Below, one piece after another: positions 59,913 through 64,000 of a stretch of 64,000 bases of DNA; positions within the stretch are counted from its first letter, which is position 1; every line of letters starts with the position of its first letter. The notes beneath the pieces were generated by a model. That model was not told the DNA's origin, did no database searches, and saw only the letters and a list, made by a program, of their open reading frames with translations. Position numbers and translations under genes: made by a program. The DNA comes from Streptomyces mangrovi (lineage in GTDB: Bacteria > Actinomycetota > Actinomycetes > Streptomycetales > Streptomycetaceae), in assembly GCF_900114215.1 (NCBI RefSeq), contig NZ_FOSG01000006.1, positions 270,073 through 334,072 of the forward strand, read 5' to 3'.

Positions 59913-59944
59913 CTTACGCATGAGTAAGTTTACTCCGAAGTAAG
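59913..59944. promoter_or_regulatory. Second 32-bp dyad operator between reductase and thiolase genes
   Basis: CTTAC ... GTAAG outer arms and an inner GAGTAAGTTTACTC (59922-59935) share one centre, the same layout and nearly the same sequence as the operator at 56793-56824. It lies 10 bp from the reductase start and 33 bp before the thiolase start, so both divergent units are probably under the same TetR protein. Confidence 0.82.
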
Positions 59945-59977
59945 TAGAGGGGTTTCCTACCACAAGGAGTGGTGGCC

Positions 59978-61294
59978 ATGGCAACGGCCGTCCGCCGCGT
60001 CGCGATCGTCGGCAGCAACCGCATCCCCTTCGCCCGGGCGGACGGGCCCTACGCCACCGCCTCCAACCAGGAGATGCTCGCCGCCGCCCTGGCCGGCCTG
60101 ATCGAGCGCCACGGCCTGCGCGGCGAGGTGCTGGGGGAGCTCGCCGCGGGAGCGGTCCTCAAGCACAGCCGGGACTTCAACCTCGCCCGGGAGGTGGTCC
60201 TCGGCAGCACACTGGACCACCGCACCCCCGCGTACGACGTCCAGCAGGCCTGCGGAACGGGCCTGGAGACCGTCATCCTCGTCGCCAACAAGATCGCCCT
60301 GGGGCAGATCGAATGCGGCGTCGCCGGCGGTGTGGACACCGCCAGCGACGCACCGCTGGGCCTCAACGACGACCTGCGGAAACTGCTCCTCAAGGCCCGC
60401 CGGGCCCGCTCCCTGCCCCGGCGCCTGGGCGCCCTGGCCGGGCTGCGCCCCCGGCACGCCGTCCCCGACATCCCCCGCAACGCCGAGCCGCGCACCGGCC
60501 TGTCGATGGGCGAGCACGCCGCCCGCACCGCCGCCGAGTGGGGCGTCGCCCGAGCCGACCAGGACGCCCTGGCCGCCACCAGCCACCGGCGCCTGGCCGC
60601 CGCCTACGAACGCGGCCTCCTCGACGACCTGGTCACCCCCTTCCGGGGCCTGGAGCGCGACCAGAACCTGCGCCCGGACAGCACACCGGAGAAACTCGCC
60701 CGGCTGAAGCCGGTGTTCGGCAGGGGCGAGGGGGCCACCATGACCGCCGGCAACTCCACCCCGCTGTCCGACGGCGCCTCCACCGTGCTGCTGGCGAGCG
60801 AGGAGTGGGCCGCGCGGCGCGGCCTGCCGGTACTGGCCTACCTCACCCACTCCCGCGCCGCCGCCGTCGACTTCGTCGACGGCCCCGACGGACTGCTCAT
60901 GGCGCCGGCGTACGCCGTGCCGAAACTGCTCCAGGACGCCGGGCTGAAGCTGGGCGACCTCGATCTGTACGAGATCCACGAGGCGTTCGCCTCCCAGGTC
61001 CTGGCCACCCTCGCCGCCTGGGAGGACGAGGGCTTCTGCGTCCGCCGCCTGGGCCTGCCCGGCCCGCTGGGCACCGTCGACCGCGACCGGCTCAACGTCG
61101 CCGGCTCCTCCCTCGCAGCCGGGCACCCCTTCGCCGCCACCGGCGGCCGGATCGTGGGCACCCTCGCCAAGCTGCTCCACGAGAAGGCCGCCGAGCGCGG
61201 CGGGCCCTCCGAAGGAGGGGAGCCGACCGTACGCGGCCTGATATCGATCTGCGCCGCGGGCGGGCAGGGCGTGACCGCGATCCTCGAACGCTGA
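59978..61294 (+). CDS. Acetyl-CoA C-acyltransferase (thiolase)
   Basis: A protein of 438 residues from ATG 59978 (GGAG eight bases upstream). It has the nucleophile Cys in VQQACGTGLE, EIHEAFASQVLA, GHPFAATGGR with the catalytic His, and SICAAGGQG with the acid/base Cys. It cleaves 3-ketoacyl-CoA to acetyl-CoA and a shortened acyl-CoA, the last step of the cycle. The sequence NIAGSSLAAGHPFAATG-type block places it near FadI/FadA-like long-chain thiolases. The acyl-CoA synthetase follows after two hairpins. Confidence 0.93.
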   Translation: MATAVRRVAIVGSNRIPFARADGPYATASNQEMLAAALAGLIERHGLRGEVLGELAAGAVLKHSRDFNLAREVVLGSTLDHRTPAYDVQQACGTGLETVILVANKIALGQIECGVAGGVDTASDAPLGLNDDLRKLLLKARRARSLPRRLGALAGLRPRHAVPDIPRNAEPRTGLSMGEHAARTAAEWGVARADQDALAATSHRRLAAAYERGLLDDLVTPFRGLERDQNLRPDSTPEKLARLKPVFGRGEGATMTAGNSTPLSDGASTVLLASEEWAARRGLPVLAYLTHSRAAAVDFVDGPDGLLMAPAYAVPKLLQDAGLKLGDLDLYEIHEAFASQVLATLAAWEDEGFCVRRLGLPGPLGTVDRDRLNVAGSSLAAGHPFAATGGRIVGTLAKLLHEKAAERGGPSEGGEPTVRGLISICAAGGQGVTAILER

Positions 61295-61299
61295 CCGCC

Positions 61300-61334
61300 G
61301 GGCCCGTACGAGCCACCGCCGCCCGTACGGGCCC
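61300..61334 (+). terminator. Hairpin after thiolase gene (first)
   Basis: A perfect 11-bp stem (GGGCCCGTACG) with a 13-nt loop begins 6 bp after the thiolase stop codon. Confidence 0.65.
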
Positions 61335-61349
61335 GCCCCTCTCCCCGGC

Positions 61350-61386
61350 CCGGCACCGGGCCCGACGCCCCCGGGCCCGGTGCCGG
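61350..61386 (+). terminator. Hairpin after thiolase gene (second)
   Basis: A perfect 15-bp stem (CCGGCACCGGGCCCG) with a 7-nt loop follows the first hairpin and lies 91 bp before the synthetase start. The pair may end the thiolase transcript or attenuate read-through. Confidence 0.7.
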
Positions 61387-61477
61387 CCGGAACCGCTCCC
61401 CGAACCGAAGCCGGTCCACACCTCCCCCCACACATCGGTCAGTGCAGTCCTCCCCACGCCGCGAACAGGAGCCGACC

Positions 61478-63397
61478 ATGGGCGTACGCAAGGATCTGAA
61501 AAGGGCGAAGCAGCGCAGCGAACTCGCCGACCGCGTGACGGTGGAGCTGATCCGGGAGGACGGCGCCGTGCGCGAGGCGCGCTCCTCCTGGCGCACCCCG
61601 CCGCCCGCCGACCGGGGCACCACCGCCGACATCCCCTTCACCTGCGCCGAACAGGACCCCGACGCGGTGGTGCTGCGCCGCAGGGAGGCCGGCCGGTGGG
61701 CCCCGGTCACCGCCGCGGCCTTCGCCCGCGAGGTGAACGCGGTCGCCAAGGGGCTGATCGCCGCCGGACTCCGGGCCGGCGACCGGGTCGCGCTGATGTC
61801 CCGCACCCGCTACGAGTGGGAGCTGTTCGACTTCGCGATCTGGGCGGCCGGCGGGCAGACCGTACCGGTCTACCCCACCTCGTCGGCCGATCAGATCGAG
61901 TGGATCCTGCGCGACTCCGGCGCCCGCTTCCTGGTCGTGGAGACCGAGGAGAACGCCGTCACCGCCGCGGCCGCCGCGGTCTCCGTCCCCGAACCGCCGC
62001 GCACCTGGCGGATCGAGGCCGGGGCCGTCGCCCAACTGTCCGATCTGGGAAGGGAGGTGGGCGACGAGAAGGTGACCGAGCGCCGTGCCGGCCTGACCTG
62101 TGACACCGTCGCCACCATCTGCTACACCTCCGGCACCACCGGCCGCCCCAAGGGCTGCGTGCTGACCCACGGCAACCTCCAGGCCGAGGCGTACAACACC
62201 GTGCAGCTGCTGCACCCGGTCTTCGAGGCGGCCACCGGCAAGGAGGCCTCCACCCTGCTGTTCCTGCCGCTGGCCCACATCCTGGGCCGCACCATCCAGA
62301 TCGCCTGCCTCCAGGCGCGCATCGAGATCGGACACTGGCCCAGCATCAAGCCCGACGAACTGCGGCCCGAGCTCAAGCGGTTCCGCCCCACCTTCCTCGT
62401 CGGCGTGCCCTACCTCTTCGAGAAGATCCACGACACCGGACGCGCCACGGCGGAGAAGATCGGCCGCGGCTCCTCCTTCGAACGGGCCGACCGTATCGCC
62501 GTACGCTACGGCGAGGCCTTCATGGACACCTTCCGCGGCACCGGGACCGGCCCCGGTCTCAAACTCTCCCTCGCCCGGGGCCTGTACGACCTGCTGGTCT
62601 ACCGGCGCGTCCGCAAGGAGCTCGGCGGCAGACTCCACTACGCCATCAGCGGCGGCTCCCCCCTGGACCGCCGTCTCAACCTCTTCTTCGCCGCCTGCGG
62701 CATCATCATCTACGAGGGCTACGGCCTCACCGAGACCACCGCCGCCGCCACCCTCGTCCCGCCCCTGGACCCGCGCCCGGGAAGGGTCGGGCAGCCCATC
62801 CCCGGCACCGCCGTGCGCATCGCCGACGACGGCGAGGTGCTGATCAGGGGCAGTGTCGTCTTCGCCTCCTACTGGAACAACCCGCAGGCCACCGCCCAGT
62901 CCCTGCGGGACGGCTGGTTCGCCACCGGAGACGTCGGTTTCCTGGACGAGGAGGGCTACCTCGGCATCACCGGCCGCAAGAAGGACATCATCGTCACCTC
63001 CGGCGGCAAGAACGTCTCCCCGGCCGTGCTGGAGGACCGGCTGCGCAGCCGGCCGCCGATCGGGCAGTGCATGGTTGTCGGCGACAACCGGTCCTATGTG
63101 GCGGCACTGATCACCCTCGAACCCGACGCCCTGGAGCACTGGCTGTCGGTGCGCAAGCGCCCCCTCGACACCCCCTTCGCCGAACTGGAGAAGGACCCCG
63201 AACTCCTCGCCGACGTCCAGCGCGCCGTGGACTACGCCAACGAGGCGGTCTCCCGGGCGGAGTCGATCCGCCGCTTCGCCCTGGTCGAGGGGGAGTTCAC
63301 CGAGGACAACGGCCTGCTGACCCCGTCGATGAAGATCAAGCGACATGCCGTGGCCGCCGCCCACGCGGACCGGATCGACGCCCTCTACCGGAAGTGA
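61478..63397 (+). CDS. Long-chain acyl-CoA synthetase (AMP-forming)
   Basis: A protein of 639 residues from ATG 61478 (CAGGAG upstream). It has YTSGTTGRPKGC, YEGYGLTETTAAATLVPP, WFATGDVGFLDEEGYL and the lysine motif VTSGGKNVSPAVLEDR. It activates fatty acids for the beta-oxidation enzymes encoded next to it. It is a paralogue of the synthetase at 8281-10170. A GMC oxidoreductase starts 13 bp downstream, so the two are in one operon. Confidence 0.92.
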   Translation: MGVRKDLKRAKQRSELADRVTVELIREDGAVREARSSWRTPPPADRGTTADIPFTCAEQDPDAVVLRRREAGRWAPVTAAAFAREVNAVAKGLIAAGLRAGDRVALMSRTRYEWELFDFAIWAAGGQTVPVYPTSSADQIEWILRDSGARFLVVETEENAVTAAAAAVSVPEPPRTWRIEAGAVAQLSDLGREVGDEKVTERRAGLTCDTVATICYTSGTTGRPKGCVLTHGNLQAEAYNTVQLLHPVFEAATGKEASTLLFLPLAHILGRTIQIACLQARIEIGHWPSIKPDELRPELKRFRPTFLVGVPYLFEKIHDTGRATAEKIGRGSSFERADRIAVRYGEAFMDTFRGTGTGPGLKLSLARGLYDLLVYRRVRKELGGRLHYAISGGSPLDRRLNLFFAACGIIIYEGYGLTETTAAATLVPPLDPRPGRVGQPIPGTAVRIADDGEVLIRGSVVFASYWNNPQATAQSLRDGWFATGDVGFLDEEGYLGITGRKKDIIVTSGGKNVSPAVLEDRLRSRPPIGQCMVVGDNRSYVAALITLEPDALEHWLSVRKRPLDTPFAELEKDPELLADVQRAVDYANEAVSRAESIRRFALVEGEFTEDNGLLTPSMKIKRHAVAAAHADRIDALYRK

Positions 63398-63410
63398 GAG
63401 GAGGACCGCC

Positions 63411-64000
63411 ATGAGCGACCACCACGGCGACCACCACAGCGGCCGCGACCGCGAACCCGGCCGTGAGACCGGGCGCGCGTACGACTACGACGTGATCGTG
63501 GTCGGTTCCGGTTTCGGCGGTTCGGTGTCCGCGCTGCGGCTGACGGAGAAGGGCTACCGGGTCGGGGTGCTGGAGGCGGGGCGGCGCTTCACCCGCGAGA
63601 CGCTGCCGAAGAACTCCTGGGACCTGAGGAACTACCTGTGGGCCCCGGCGCTGGGCCTGTACGGCATCCAGCGCATCCATCTGATGGACAAGGTGATGAT
63701 CCTGGCCGGTGCCGGGGTGGGCGGCGGTTCGCTGAACTACGCCAACACCCTCTACGTGCCGCCGCCGGCGTTCTTCGCCGACCGCCAGTGGGGGCACATC
63801 ACCGACTGGCAGGAGGAGCTGAAGCCGTACTACGACCAGGCCAGGCGGATGCTGGGAGTACGGCTGAACCCCACGGTGACGCCCTCGGACGTCCATCTGA
63901 AGGCGGCGGCCGGGAGGATGGGCGTGGGCGACACCTTCCACCTGGCGCCGGTGGGCGTCTTCTTCGGCGACGGCGAGGACGCGGGAGGCGAGATCAAGGC
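63411..64000 (+). CDS. GMC-family oxidoreductase (cholesterol-oxidase-like), 3' end cut by window edge
   Basis: The visible 196 residues begin at ATG 63411 after GAGGAGG. A His/Asp-rich start (SDHHGDHHSGRDREPG) leads to the FAD-binding dinucleotide fold (YDYDVIVVGSGFGGSVSALR, VGVLEAGRRF) and GAGVGGGSLNYANTLYVPP. The last block is typical of the cholesterol oxidase/GMC branch. With the SCP2 and acyl-CoA synthetase genes it could act on sterols or long-chain alcohols. No signal peptide is visible. The C-terminal substrate domain is outside the window. Confidence 0.85.
   Translation, partial: MSDHHGDHHSGRDREPGRETGRAYDYDVIVVGSGFGGSVSALRLTEKGYRVGVLEAGRRFTRETLPKNSWDLRNYLWAPALGLYGIQRIHLMDKVMILAGAGVGGGSLNYANTLYVPPPAFFADRQWGHITDWQEELKPYYDQARRMLGVRLNPTVTPSDVHLKAAAGRMGVGDTFHLAPVGVFFGDGEDAGGEIK

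Overview
The window is chromosomal DNA of a Streptomyces-like actinomycete. The evidence is very high G+C with strong third-position bias, frequent GTG starts and GTGA/ATGA overlaps, an anti-sigma-type ATPase/XRE/DUF397 trio, a streptogrisin-type protease with a chitin-binding domain, and many start codons placed 6-7 nt after a TANNNT -10 box (leaderless mRNAs). No rRNA, tRNA, CRISPR array, insertion sequence or phage structural gene was seen.

1-8 kb: a possible toxin-antitoxin type operon cut by the left edge (DUF433-like, ribbon-helix-helix, HTH/zinc-ribbon), the ATPase/XRE/DUF397 trio, a tautomerase-like/YHS fusion, a DinB protein preceded by a gene that a heptanucleotide repeat has thrown out of frame, a Tat-exported serine hydrolase, a methyltransferase and a CBS-BON protein. 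8-18.7 kb: a long-chain acyl-CoA synthetase, a secreted protease, a membrane protein ending in an FtsK-gamma-like winged helix, LysR, methyltransferase, a truncated methionine aminopeptidase, XRE, TetR with alpha/beta-hydrolase, and a GNAT enzyme.

18.7-48.4 kb is an anaerobic nitrogen-oxide and dormancy island. It has two copper nitrite reductases (NirK), each with an extra N-terminal cupredoxin and one also fused to a polytopic membrane domain. With them are a COG2345/SufR-like regulator with a palindrome over its start, two hemerythrin proteins, a CopD-like protein, NarK and two complete narGHJI operons that converge on each other (narGHJI-cupin rightward; narGHJI-VKOR leftward). A DevR/OsdR-type response regulator, CBS-BON, cyclic-nucleotide-binding, DoxX-like, pyridoxamine-oxidase-like and universal stress proteins follow. 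GGGAC/GGGCC dyads stand before several of these units and suggest one hypoxia regulon. Nitrate reduction (Nar), transport (NarK) and nitrite-to-NO reduction (NirK) are present; no classical NO or N2O reductase is visible.

48.5-55 kb is a compact, probably uncharacterised RiPP locus read leftward: MFS exporter, S9 peptidase, 39-aa precursor peptide, cobalamin-type radical SAM enzyme and a DUF5825-like protein. The genes are translationally coupled or tightly spaced, and a 7-bp tandem repeat separates the last two. 55-64 kb is a fatty-acid beta-oxidation island: acyl-CoA dehydrogenase, SCP2 protein, TetR, MaoC hydratase, FabG-type reductase, thiolase, acyl-CoA synthetase and a GMC oxidoreductase cut by the right edge. 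Two near-identical 32-bp operators link its transcription units.

The most noteworthy items are the RiPP locus, the two heptanucleotide-repeat loci where copy number sets the reading frame, the paired NirK architectures, the VKOR gene coupled to narI, and the FtsK-gamma-like membrane protein.
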